Source of the DNA: Inquilinus sp. KBS0705
Lineage (GTDB): Bacteria; Bacteroidota; Bacteroidia; Sphingobacteriales; Sphingobacteriaceae
DNA: 64,000 nt
Assembly: GCA_005938025.2 (NCBI GenBank)
Contig: VCCI02000003.1
Location: 457,476-521,475, forward strand
Direction of reading: 5' to 3'
Positions 26,960-35,286 of this stretch are shown here, in pieces. A program made the translations under genes and the position numbers. Each line of letters starts with the position of its first letter. Positions within the stretch are counted from its first letter, which is position 1. Under the pieces are notes generated by a model, which searched no databases, was not told the origin of the DNA, and was given only the letters and a program-made list of their open reading frames with translations.

Positions 26960-27286
26960 TAGATGTGCAGATATGCGGATGTGCAGATGTGCAGATGATG
27001 GATTTGTAATTTACCAAAACAGTGCCTTGTTTTATTGCAATTAAAATGTTATATTAGGAAGTGCGGGGTAGCGAAACAAAACGAAAAAAATGGAATAATT
27101 CGCGCTACACCAACAAAAAAGTGGAATAATTTATAGCCAACACTGGAATGTAAATGCGCCATACATGCTGCAAAGGCGCTTTTTAGCTAAAATCCGCATT
27201 CAACAAGACAAGCTTCCGGAATTAATAAGATTTTGGTGCGGTTCCATCATTTGCACATCTGAAATCTGCACATCTGAAATCTGAAA
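26960..27286. other. Intergenic element bracketed by inverted word repeats, candidate sRNA
   Basis: Between two convergent genes. The ends are inverted copies of GATGTGCAGAT-type words (26961-26998 and 27245-27286). Inside lies a segment shared with 36182-36300: TTG (27027-27029), 20 bases, TATATTAG (27050-27057), AAG, GCGGGG, GAAAC, an ACGAAAAAAA stretch, then AACAAAAAAGTGGAATAATT. A short hairpin GCGCC/GGCGC with five T (27156-27184) could terminate it. No ORF of note. See findings. Confidence 0.5.
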
Positions 27287-28525
27287 CTACTCGTATCTCA
27301 ATGCCTCAACAGGGTCGAGTTTGGCCGCTTTTTTGGCAGGGTAAAAACCTGATGACAGGCCTATAAAAGTACATAAGCCAATAGCGCACATTAGCCAAAA
27401 CCATGGCACTACAAAGCTGCCGCTAATTTGTACCGCTATAAGGTTACCGGCAGCCATACCCAGTATAATACCGCCAATACCGCCCATAAGGCATATTACA
27501 ATGGCCTCTATCAAAAACTGCTTGCGTATAACTGATGGTGTGGCACCTATCGCCTTGCGTAAGCCAATTTCGCGGGTACGCTCAGTTACCGATACCAGCA
27601 TAATGTTCATTAGACCTATGGCAGCCCCTATAAGTGTGATAATGCCTACGGCAAAGCCAGCCGCAGTAATACCATTTAACTGCCCTGATAGCTCCTGCTG
27701 AATAGAATCCGCACGGAATATCTCGAAATTGTCTTCCTGCCCCAGGCGTAAACCACGCACGTTTCTGAACAGGGATGTCGCTTCGCCTACACTTGCATCT
27801 AAAGCCCCCGGGCCGTTTACCATCACCGTAACCGCGAACGAAGGTTTGTTTGATGCGGCTAACTGCCTTGCTTTACCAATGGGTATAATGCAGAATTTGT
27901 CGCCACCAAAAGAGTTACTGCCTTTTGGCGCAATTACCCCAATAACACGGAACTTGCTTGCCCCAAGTAGTATGGATTTGTTAACCGGGTCGTCGTTTTT
28001 AAATAGCTTTTGCTTTAATTCGTCGCCTATAATTACCACGTTTGCCCCATGCTCCAGCTCGGAAGTTGAAAAGTTACGACCGAAAGAAAGTTTATGCCCC
28101 TTCATGGTCAGGTAGTTATCGTTACTGCCAATTACACGTATGTTGGGGTTGGTTTTTATGCTTTCGTATTTGGCAATTGCGGTGCCCGATACGGTAAGAT
28201 CGATACTGACGCGTACCGGTAATTTAAAGGTTTTTTGAAAGCGTTCGGCCTCCTGGTAGCTAATTTCGGGGTACATTTTACGGTGCCCCCCATTGCCGAA
28301 GCTAATGCCCGAACCGCGGTTTTGAATAGTGAAAGAGTTGGCGCCCAGGCCGGCAAAAGCATCGTTAGTGAACTGTTTTATACCCTCGATGGCAGTTAAT
28401 ATACCTACAAGGGCCATAATACCTATGGCAATAATTAATGCTGTAAGCGATGTACGCAACCTGTTACCCGCGATGGATTGCAGGGCTATTGCAATATTTT
28501 CTCTGTAGCTTGTTTTTACCGCCAT
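27287..28525 (-). CDS. MacB-like ABC transporter permease
   Basis: A 412-residue protein with MacB topology: an N-terminal helix (TSLTALIIAIGIMALVGI), a large periplasmic domain (~residues 45-280), then three helices, the first in GITAAGFAVGIITLIGAAIGL. The motif ERTREIGLRKAIGATPSVIRKQFLIEA is typical. Ends KKAAKLDPVEALRYE, the conserved FtsX/MacB C-terminus. No ATPase gene is adjacent; it may use a lipoprotein- or peptide-export ATPase encoded elsewhere. Confidence 0.92.
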   Translation of the reverse strand: MAVKTSYRENIAIALQSIAGNRLRTSLTALIIAIGIMALVGILTAIEGIKQFTNDAFAGLGANSFTIQNRGSGISFGNGGHRKMYPEISYQEAERFQKTFKLPVRVSIDLTVSGTAIAKYESIKTNPNIRVIGSNDNYLTMKGHKLSFGRNFSTSELEHGANVVIIGDELKQKLFKNDDPVNKSILLGASKFRVIGVIAPKGSNSFGGDKFCIIPIGKARQLAASNKPSFAVTVMVNGPGALDASVGEATSLFRNVRGLRLGQEDNFEIFRADSIQQELSGQLNGITAAGFAVGIITLIGAAIGLMNIMLVSVTERTREIGLRKAIGATPSVIRKQFLIEAIVICLMGGIGGIILGMAAGNLIAVQISGSFVVPWFWLMCAIGLCTFIGLSSGFYPAKKAAKLDPVEALRYE

Positions 28526-28662
28526 GCCATAAATATAAAAAACTTTCGTAGCGTATGACTATGAGGAGGGGTAGTTTGTTACAGGTTTATAGCGGATAAT
28601 TAATTAATATTTTGCTTCAAAAAAAACAATTACTAATTTAAGGTAATACATCACCTTAAGAA

Positions 28663-29556
28663 ATGAAAAAGCTATTCCTGATAATACTAATAGTCAGCAT
28701 TGCCTGTGTAGTTAAAGCGCAGCAAATACCCAATTACTTAAATGAAAGATCGGTAGTAAAAGACTCGACAGGGAAAGTGTTGGATTATAAAACTTGGACT
28801 GCTATAATCCTTGCGGGCAATTATAATATGCGGGCAAAATATTCTGCAAGCGATACCAATTATATCATAACAGCCGCCAAGCCCATGCATATCAACCGGG
28901 TGTTTGATGAGCATACTATTGTAAAAGACTTAGTGGGCAAGTCCGTACCATTTAATGAATGGCACGATAAAATTTTAAGCAGCAGGTATCACTTACAACC
29001 AGTCGGGCGCGATCCAAATTCTGGCTATATATTAACACCCTACACCGAACAGGAGCTGACAGCCTTTAAAAGCCGTATTGGCAAACCTGCCGAAAGTCCA
29101 TTTTTTACAACCGGTAAGGATATTAACCCTTTTGCTGTTACAGATATTTATGGCAAAAAAATAGGCAAAGCCAATTGGAAAAATAAAATTGTTGTTTTAA
29201 ACTTTTGGTTTGTAGGTTGCGTACCCTGCCGTAACGAGATTCCCGAATTAAATAAATTGGTAGCAAAATATGCGGGTAATCCCAACGTGATATTTTTAGG
29301 TATTGCCCTTGATCATGAAACCGAAATTAAAGAATTTTTAAAAAGCAATACCTTTAATTACCAATTAGTGGCCGACGGCAAGCAATATGCAGGTTTATTT
29401 AAAATAAATAGCTACCCTACCAATGTGGTGATTGATAAAGAAGGTAAAGTGAAGTTTCATACCAATGGCTTTGGCTTAAATACTGTTGATTGGGTTGATA
29501 AAGCCATTGCGGAAACAGTGCAGCAAAATAGCTTGAAATTAAAAAAGGCCCCTTAA
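28663..29556 (+). CDS. TlpA-like thiol-disulfide oxidoreductase, periplasmic
   Basis: A 297-residue protein with a signal peptide (MKKLFLIILIVSIACVVKAQ) and a C-terminal thioredoxin domain. The active site is C186-V-P-C189 in VVLNFWFVGCVPCRNEIPEL, and the cis-proline is in KINSYPTNVVID. The first 150 residues contain two similar segments (VVKDSTGKVLDYKTWTA and IVKDLVGKSVPFNEWHD), suggesting an internal repeat of unknown role. It probably reduces or isomerises envelope thiols. Confidence 0.85.
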   Translation: MKKLFLIILIVSIACVVKAQQIPNYLNERSVVKDSTGKVLDYKTWTAIILAGNYNMRAKYSASDTNYIITAAKPMHINRVFDEHTIVKDLVGKSVPFNEWHDKILSSRYHLQPVGRDPNSGYILTPYTEQELTAFKSRIGKPAESPFFTTGKDINPFAVTDIYGKKIGKANWKNKIVVLNFWFVGCVPCRNEIPELNKLVAKYAGNPNVIFLGIALDHETEIKEFLKSNTFNYQLVADGKQYAGLFKINSYPTNVVIDKEGKVKFHTNGFGLNTVDWVDKAIAETVQQNSLKLKKAP

Positions 29557-29572
29557 AAAGGGGCCTTTTAAA
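29542..29572. terminator. Bidirectional terminator with the TlpA stop codon in its loop
   Basis: AAAAAGGCCCC and GGGGCCTTTT flank the loop TTAAAAA. The + strand stop TAA (29554-29556) lies in the loop, and the A run on the left gives T residues for the minus-strand gene that ends at 29590. Confidence 0.85.
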
Positions 29573-29589
29573 TATCTATCTAAAAAGTA

Positions 29590-29943
29590 TTATACCGAAA
29601 ATGAAGTACCGCAACCGCATGTACTGGCAGCATTAGGGTTATTAAAGGTAAAACCACGGGCGTTTAATCCGTCCTGAAAATCTATCTGCATACCGGCAAG
29701 GTATAAGCCATGCGCTTTGTGCATATAAACTTTAATGCCATCAATATCATAAACCTGGTCGCCATCTTTTATCTGGTCGAAGCCTAAAACGTAGTTCATG
29801 CCCGAGCAGCCACCGCCTTCAACGCCTACGCGCAGGCCAAAATCATCGCTCAGTTCTTGCTGGTCTTTTAATTTAAAAAGTTCTTTAACGGCACCCGGTG
29901 TAAAAGTAACAGGTGCAACAAGGGTTTCAACAGTAGCGCTCAT
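29590..29943 (-). CDS. A-type Fe-S cluster carrier (HesB/IscA/ErpA family)
   Basis: A 117-residue carrier. Three ligand cysteines C46 (GGGCSGMNY), C109 and C111 (STCGCGTSFSV) are in the right C-x62-C-x-C arrangement. It receives and passes Fe-S clusters, probably with the SUF machinery in this phylum. Separated by 18 kb from fdx-iscX. Confidence 0.92.
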   Translation of the reverse strand: MSATVETLVAPVTFTPGAVKELFKLKDQQELSDDFGLRVGVEGGGCSGMNYVLGFDQIKDGDQVYDIDGIKVYMHKAHGLYLAGMQIDFQDGLNARGFTFNNPNAASTCGCGTSFSV

Positions 29944-29963
29944 CTTATTTTTAATTAACTATA

Positions 29964-29971
29964 CAAATATA
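29964..29971 (-). promoter_or_regulatory. -7 promoter box of the A-type carrier gene
   Basis: Minus-strand TATATTTG, perfect TAnnTTTG match, ends 20 bases before the ATG at 29943. Confidence 0.5.
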
Positions 29972-30033
29972 AGGTAAAATGCGGATTTTTGTTGCGGCCC
30001 AATTATTTATGACCCCTGCCTAACATTATTATA

Positions 30034-30564
30034 ATGGTACTTTACAGCATCCTTTTAGATATACTAAAATACACCATTGCCGGTATCGGCGTAGTATATA
30101 TAGCCTTTTATTTATTTAGGCCATACCTTGATAAAGCCCAAAACCTGCAACTGCTGGAGTTTAAAAAAGCCATCAGTAACCAAACGTTGCCTTTAAAGCT
30201 GCAAGCCTACGAGCGCCTGGTATTATTTACCGAACGTATAAACCCCGCCAATATGCTTATACGCCTTAATGGTAACGGCTATAGCGCGACCGAGCTGTAT
30301 AGTTTAATGGTGACCGAGCTACGCAACGAGTACCAGCATAATGTAACACAGCAAATATATGTAAGCAGCCGCGCCTGGGCAGTTGTGCAAAGGGTAAAGG
30401 AAGATACCTTAAGCGTAATAACCAACTCGATAAAAGCCCTGCCCGAGAATGCTACGGGGCTTGACCTGGGCAAAATTATATTAAACCACATGGCCAAGCT
30501 GGAGGATAACCCCTACCAAATTGCCACCGATATGATACGTAAGGACCTGGAAGATTTATTTTAA
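30034..30564 (+). CDS. Membrane-anchored conserved hypothetical protein
   Basis: A 176-residue protein with one N-terminal transmembrane helix ([19 protein letters not shown]) and a soluble helical domain beginning [20 protein letters not shown], with [24 protein letters not shown] in its middle. I recognise it as a conserved Bacteroidota family of unknown function. It ends 5 bases before the mutase gene and is probably co-transcribed, but no functional link is evident. Confidence 0.75.
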   Translation: MVLYSILLDILKYTIAGIGVVYIAFYLFRPYLDKAQNLQLLEFKKAISNQTLPLKLQAYERLVLFTERINPANMLIRLNGNGYSATELYSLMVTELRNEYQHNVTQQIYVSSRAWAVVQRVKEDTLSVITNSIKALPENATGLDLGKIILNHMAKLEDNPYQIATDMIRKDLEDLF

Positions 30565-30569
30565 CTATT

Positions 30570-32117
30570 ATGGCCGAAAAGAAATTTACTACCAGTTCGG
30601 GCATCGAGGTTAAAGAGGTTTATACCCAACCATCGGGCATGAATGAATTGCCGGGCGAATACCCGTACACCCGGGGCATTCAAAAGGATATGTACCGCGG
30701 CAAACCCTGGACCATGCGCCAGTATGCCGGTTTTTCTACCGCCGAAGAAAGTAACAAACGTTACCACTATTTACTAAGCCAGGGCACCATGGGCTTATCT
30801 GTAGCGTTTGACCTGCCCACCCAAATAGGGTATGATAGCGACCACGAACTATCTGAAGGTGAAGTAGGCAAGGTAGGCGTAGCGATAGATTCGTTAAAAG
30901 ATATGGAGGTATTGTTTGATGGCATACAGCTAAAAGACATCACTACCAGCATGACCATTAATGCCACCGCGGCCATATTACTGGCCATGTACATCGCGTT
31001 AGCAAAAAAACAAGGTGCCGATTTAAAACAGATAAGCGGTACCATACAAAACGATATATTAAAGGAGTATGCGGCAAGGGGCACCTATATATACCCGCCA
31101 GAGCCCTCTATGCGCCTTATAACCGATATTTTTGAGTATTGCAGCAAAGAGGTGCCTAAATGGAATACAATATCCATATCGGGCTATCACATTCGCGAAG
31201 CCGGCTCAACCGCTGTGCAGGAGCTGGCCTTTACGCTGGCCAATGGCAAAACGTATTTAAAAGCAGCGCTTGATAAGGGCCTTGATATAAACATATTTGC
31301 AAAAAGGCTATCGTTCTTTTTTAATTGCCATAACAACTTTTTCGAGGAGATAGCCAAATTCAGGGCGGCAAGGCGCATGTGGGCGCATATTACCAAAGAG
31401 CTTGGCGCTACCGATGCAGGGGCGCAAAAATTGCGTTTTCATACTCAAACGGGCGGCTCAACCCTTACCGCGCAGCAACCCATGAACAATATTGTAAGGG
31501 TGAGCATGCAGGCATTAGCCGCAGTACTGGGCGGCACGCAATCGTTACATACCAATGGTTACGACGAAGCCTTGTCATTACCCACAGAAGCAGCCGCCAA
31601 AATAGCCCTGCGCACGCAGCAGATCATCGCGTTTGAAAGCGGAGCTACCGATACGGTTGACCCGCTGGCAGGCTCGTACTTTATTGAGGCCTTAACCAAC
31701 GAGCTGGAAACAGCCGCGCAGGTATATATAGATAAGATAGATGCCATGGGTGGATCTGTTAAAGCTATAGAGCAGGATTACATGCAGCAGCAGATAGCCG
31801 ACGCGGCTTACCAGTACCAAAACGACATTGAAAGCGGCGAACGGGTGTTGGTTGGGGTGAATAAATTTATTCAGCCTGAGGCAGTGGCAGATAGCGTTTT
31901 TAGGGTTGATGATTCTATCAGAAAGAAACAAATACAACAAATTCAGCGTTTAAAAATTGAAAGAAACGATGCTGAGGTGGACCTGGCGCTGCAAAATTTA
32001 GAGGCTGCAGCCCGTGGAACGGACAACCTGATGCCGCTTATTTTAACGGCAGTTGAATGTTATGCAACACTTGGTGAAATTGCAGATACGCTGCGGAAAG
32101 TTTTTGGAGAGTATTGA
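30570..32117 (+). CDS. Methylmalonyl-CoA mutase-type catalytic subunit lacking the B12-binding domain
   Basis: A 515-residue TIM-barrel catalytic domain. Family segments include [73 protein letters not shown] and [21 protein letters not shown]. The protein ends after the barrel and linker, without the C-terminal cobalamin domain (no DxHxxG motif). Full mutases are about 700 residues, so a separate B12 subunit would be needed, as in isobutyryl- or archaeal-type mutases. None is in the window. Confidence 0.9.
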   Translation: MAEKKFTTSSGIEVKEVYTQPSGMNELPGEYPYTRGIQKDMYRGKPWTMRQYAGFSTAEESNKRYHYLLSQGTMGLSVAFDLPTQIGYDSDHELSEGEVGKVGVAIDSLKDMEVLFDGIQLKDITTSMTINATAAILLAMYIALAKKQGADLKQISGTIQNDILKEYAARGTYIYPPEPSMRLITDIFEYCSKEVPKWNTISISGYHIREAGSTAVQELAFTLANGKTYLKAALDKGLDINIFAKRLSFFFNCHNNFFEEIAKFRAARRMWAHITKELGATDAGAQKLRFHTQTGGSTLTAQQPMNNIVRVSMQALAAVLGGTQSLHTNGYDEALSLPTEAAAKIALRTQQIIAFESGATDTVDPLAGSYFIEALTNELETAAQVYIDKIDAMGGSVKAIEQDYMQQQIADAAYQYQNDIESGERVLVGVNKFIQPEAVADSVFRVDDSIRKKQIQQIQRLKIERNDAEVDLALQNLEAAARGTDNLMPLILTAVECYATLGEIADTLRKVFGEY

Positions 32118-32436
32118 TAAAATTATTGTCTTAATAGTTATTTATTTTAAGCAATAACGAGGTGGTTTTTAGTGCTTAAAAACAACAAAATTATTGTTTA
32201 AACTTTTAAAAATGCCCTACGATGCAACAGGGGCATAAAATATGTTGTTGCATGCGAAATATAATATTAAATATGGATTTAAAGCAAGTATAAGGCGTTT
32301 TTTTTGGAAATATATTTTCAAAAAAATGTTAAATAATATTTTTTAATCCGCTTTTTTTTAGAATATTCGATGTTCCGTAGCAGGCTAAAAACTTGTGTAA
32401 GCGGATACTGAAAATCAAGAGATTACTGACACTTAT
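32118..32436. other. AT-rich spacer upstream of dnaA
   Basis: 319 bases, strongly AT-rich. An 8-bp inverted repeat ATGCAACA/TGTTGCAT spans 32222-32253, and another nearly symmetric stretch TTTTGGAAATATATTTTC lies near 32299-32316. No cluster of DnaA boxes was found, so an origin is not supported. It probably holds the dnaA promoter. Confidence 0.5.
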
Positions 32437-33861
32437 ATGGAAAAAACTTGTACTAACGTTTGGAATAGCTGCCTTCAAATTATAAAAGATAACATTCCGG
32501 CACAAAGCTTTAAAACCTGGTTTGAGCCAATAAAAGCTTTGAGGATGGATGGTAGCGTTCTGACGATACAAGTACCGAGTTTGTTTTTTTATGAGTGGCT
32601 TGAAGAACATTATGTAGGGTTGTTGCGTAAAACAATTAAAAAGCAACTGGGCGATGAAGGAAGATTAGAATACAACATTGTTGTAGAGCAATCTTCAAGC
32701 AAGCCGTACACTACTAACATGCCATCAAACGGAAACGGTGCTGAATCTAAAAATCAGTCTATGCCGATACCAATTTCAATTAACAAGGATATTAAGAACC
32801 CGTTTGTAATACCGGGCCTTAAAAAGCTGAACGTTGACCCGCAGTTGAACCGTAATTACACCTTCGAGAATTTTGTTGAAGGCGATTGCAACCGTTTGGC
32901 CCGTTCTGCCGGTTATGCCGTTGCTGCCAAACCAGGCGGTACATCATTTAACCCATTAATGATATATGGTGGCGTTGGTTTAGGTAAAACCCACCTTGCC
33001 CAAGCTATTGGTAACGAAATTAAACGCTCGTTACCCGATAAACTGGTGCTTTACGTTAGCTGCGAAAAATTTACCCAGCAGTTTGTAGATGCCCTTAAGC
33101 ACAACAACATAAACGATTTTGTGAATTTTTACCAGGCCATTGATGTACTGATAATGGATGATGTGCACAACTTTGCCGGTAAAGAAAAAACACAGGATTT
33201 CTTTTTCCATATTTTTAACCACCTGCACCAAAGCGGTAAACAGCTTATCATTACATCTGATAAAGCACCTAAGGATCTGGCCGGTTTAGAAGAGCGCCTT
33301 TTGTCGCGTTTTAAATGGGGCCTTTCGGCAGATTTGCAGATACCTGATCTGGAAACCCGTATGGCTATCCTGAAAAATAAAATTTACCAGGATGGTATCG
33401 AGTTATCAAACGATGTGGTAGAATACGTTGCCCATAATATTGATAACAATGTGCGCGAATTGGAAGGCGCCATGGTATCGTTATTAGCGCAGTCGACCCT
33501 TAACCGTAAAGAGATAGACCTTAACCTTGCCAAGCAAATGCTGAAGAATTTTGTAAAAAATTCGGCCAAGGAAATTTCAATGGAATATATACAAAGCCTG
33601 GTTTGCGAGTACTTTGAAGTGCCTATAGAGATGGTGAAATCGCAAACCCGCAAACGCGAGATAGTACAGGCCCGCCAAATATCAATGTATCTGGCAAAGG
33701 CGCATACTAAAAGCTCGTTAAAATCAATTGGGAGTTTCTTTGGTGGCCGTGACCACTCTACCGTAATTTACGCCTGCCAAACTGTTGAGGATTTAATTGA
33801 TACCGACAAAAAATTCAAAGGCTACGTAGCCGATATACAGAAGAAGCTAAAAATGTCGTAA
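32437..33861 (+). CDS. dnaA: Chromosomal replication initiator DnaA
   Basis: A 474-residue AAA+ initiator. Domain I at the N-terminus (FKTWFEPIKAL), a short linker, AAA+ domain with Walker A GGVGLGKT (178-185) and Walker B VLIMDDVHNF, and domain IV with the DNA-binding signature GGRDHSTVIYA near the end. Unusually for many bacteria, dnaN, recF or gyrB do not follow. Confidence 0.97.
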   Translation: MEKTCTNVWNSCLQIIKDNIPAQSFKTWFEPIKALRMDGSVLTIQVPSLFFYEWLEEHYVGLLRKTIKKQLGDEGRLEYNIVVEQSSSKPYTTNMPSNGNGAESKNQSMPIPISINKDIKNPFVIPGLKKLNVDPQLNRNYTFENFVEGDCNRLARSAGYAVAAKPGGTSFNPLMIYGGVGLGKTHLAQAIGNEIKRSLPDKLVLYVSCEKFTQQFVDALKHNNINDFVNFYQAIDVLIMDDVHNFAGKEKTQDFFFHIFNHLHQSGKQLIITSDKAPKDLAGLEERLLSRFKWGLSADLQIPDLETRMAILKNKIYQDGIELSNDVVEYVAHNIDNNVRELEGAMVSLLAQSTLNRKEIDLNLAKQMLKNFVKNSAKEISMEYIQSLVCEYFEVPIEMVKSQTRKREIVQARQISMYLAKAHTKSSLKSIGSFFGGRDHSTVIYACQTVEDLIDTDKKFKGYVADIQKKLKMS

Positions 33862-33881
33862 ACGACTTTATAATATAAATG

Positions 33882-33909
33882 AAAGGCTCTGCATTATGCG
33901 GGGCCTTTT
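33882..33909 (+). terminator. Terminator after dnaA
   Basis: AAAGGCTCTGCAT pairs with ATGCGGGGCCTTT, using two G-U pairs, and ends in TTTTG. Confidence 0.75.
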
Positions 33910-33922
33910 GTGTTTATGCCCT

Positions 33923-33979
33923 CAGTCGCTCGGCTCCAGCCGAGTGACCACTATTAGCAGGCCTCCGGCCTCGGTTAAC
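33923..33979 (+). repeat. REP element, left copy
   Basis: A 57-base unit with stem-loop CTCGGCTCCAGCCGAG (33929-33944) extended by GTC/GAC, followed by the small palindrome GGCCTCCGGCC. It matches the copy at 34641-34697 at 52 of 57 positions and includes the stop codon of the RAYT gene. Confidence 0.85.
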
Positions 33980-34505
33980 TCTCATCTACAATAAAAGGCG
34001 AATCCGGATTAGCACTGCTGTACACATAAGTGTATTCTTCATTAACTATCAAAGCCTTAACAGGGTTTTGGTGAATATAATTTACTTTTTGATCAAAGAC
34101 TTCGTTGGTTATCAATTCAATAGGATAAGTTGTTTTTTGCCAAAATTGATACTCGCTATTCTGACTTGTATTATTGGCAAAAAACTTAAATAAATACAAT
34201 AGCCATTCTTTACGGCTTTCTACTTGGTTTAATTTAATTGCATCAATGATTTGTTTAGCTGTATAACTTTTCAAGTCTCTGATAATATCGGGCAATCGGT
34301 TTTCGTCATTGGCAACTATCAAGTGTATGTGGCTGCTCATGATACAATAAGCATAGACTTTTAATCCCTTGTTCTTTCTGCAAAATTCAAGGCTGGCAAT
34401 AAAAATATCGCAATACTCACTGCGTGTAAAAACGTCTATCCACCCTACTACGGGTATAGTAACAAAAAACGGCCTGTCAGTATTGGCTTTTCTTAATTCG
34501 GACAT
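33975..34505 (-). CDS. REP-associated tyrosine transposase (RAYT)
   Basis: A 176-residue Y1 HUH-superfamily protein related to IS200/IS605 TnpA. The HUH motif is HIH (59-61) in SSHIHLIVAN, the catalytic Tyr is probably Y81 in LKSYTAKQI, and YIHQNPVKALIV is typical of RAYTs. An in-frame extension up to 34616 is rejected because it would translate through an inverted REP copy; ATG 34505 starts at the usual domain edge. RAYTs cut and join REP DNA and are normally single-copy and domesticated. It is framed by REPs on both sides. Confidence 0.85.
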   Translation of the reverse strand: MSELRKANTDRPFFVTIPVVGWIDVFTRSEYCDIFIASLEFCRKNKGLKVYAYCIMSSHIHLIVANDENRLPDIIRDLKSYTAKQIIDAIKLNQVESRKEWLLYLFKFFANNTSQNSEYQFWQKTTYPIELITNEVFDQKVNYIHQNPVKALIVNEEYTYVYSSANPDSPFIVDES

Positions 34506-34537
34506 GATTCTAAAATACAATTTTTTTGAAGTTTTGA

Positions 34538-34588
34538 GGCGGCCGGAGGCCTTATAATATTGCTCACTCGGCAGGAGCCGAGCGAGTG
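34538..34588 (-). repeat. REP element, inverted middle copy
   Basis: On the minus strand it reads CTCGGCTCCTGCCGAG plus GGCCTCCGGCCGCC, the same order as the flanking copies. It lies just upstream of the RAYT start and probably overlaps its promoter. Confidence 0.8.
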
Positions 34589-34640
34589 CATGTACCGAGT
34601 GAATGCTTATAGCCAAGATGGTTCATATAATAAATACTGT

Positions 34641-34697
34641 CAGTCGCTCGGCTCCAGCCGAGTGACGGCTATTAGCAGGCCTCCGGCCGCCATTAAC
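34641..34697 (+). repeat. REP element, right copy
   Basis: Same orientation and 52/57 identity to 33923-33979, ending in the same ATTAAC-type motif. Confidence 0.85.
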
Positions 34698-34752
34698 TTA
34701 TTGATGTGTTATGCAAATATTTGTATAAATTGCATTAACCAATAACCCACAC

Positions 34753-35205
34753 ATGAAAAAACTATTTATAGCTGCACTGCTGCTAACCTTTACTGCCCCC
34801 GCCTTTTGCCAAACTGATAAAGACGATATCAAAAAAACAATTACAACTATGTTTGATGGGATGCGCAAAGGCGATAGCACAATGCTGCGCTCGGCATTTG
34901 CTAAGGGGATTGTTTTTCAGGGGGTAGCAAACAAAGGCGGAGATAATGTGGTGGAGACTGAAAGCGCTGATGCCTTTATTAGGGCCGTTGGCGCCCCGCA
35001 TAAAGAGGTATGGGACGAACGCATTACCTGGGGCGATATTAAAATAGACGGCCCCTTAGCCAGTGTATGGACCCCGTATAAGTTTTACCTGGGTGCGCAG
35101 TTTAGCCACTGCGGTATAGATTATTACCAGTTATTAAAAACCAGTGCCGGCTGGAAGATCATTTACATTATTGATACGCGCCGCAAGGATAATTGCCCCG
35201 AGTAA
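34753..35205 (+). CDS. Secreted NTF2-like (SnoaL/DUF4440-type) protein
   Basis: A 150-residue protein with a signal peptide (MKKLFIAALLLTFTAPAFCQ). The pattern DIKKTITTMFDGMRKGDSTML, then VWTPYKFYLG and GIDYYQLLKTSAGWKIIYIIDTRR fits the NTF2 cone fold. Function unknown; these domains serve as small-molecule enzymes or binding modules. Periplasmic by signal. Confidence 0.8.
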   Translation: MKKLFIAALLLTFTAPAFCQTDKDDIKKTITTMFDGMRKGDSTMLRSAFAKGIVFQGVANKGGDNVVETESADAFIRAVGAPHKEVWDERITWGDIKIDGPLASVWTPYKFYLGAQFSHCGIDYYQLLKTSAGWKIIYIIDTRRKDNCPE

Positions 35206-35250
35206 GTAACCCGCAATAAATAACCGGTTGCCATAGGGTTACTATTGCTT

Positions 35251-35281
35251 TGTAATTGGTATCAATACTAAACCAATTACA
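35251..35281 (+). repeat. Perfect 10-bp inverted repeat before the DUF4349 gene
   Basis: TGTAATTGGT (35251-35260) and ACCAATTACA (35272-35281) with an 11-base loop, ending 5 bases before the ATG. No T run, so it is more likely an operator or an mRNA hairpin that masks the start than a terminator. Confidence 0.6.
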
Positions 35282-35286
35282 ATCAC

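Noticed and set aside
32118..32436. Replication origin next to dnaA
   Set aside because: AT-rich, but no cluster of DnaA-box matches was found and dnaN/recF do not follow.
34506..34616. N-terminal extension of the RAYT protein
   Set aside because: It would translate through an inverted REP copy and has no family resemblance.
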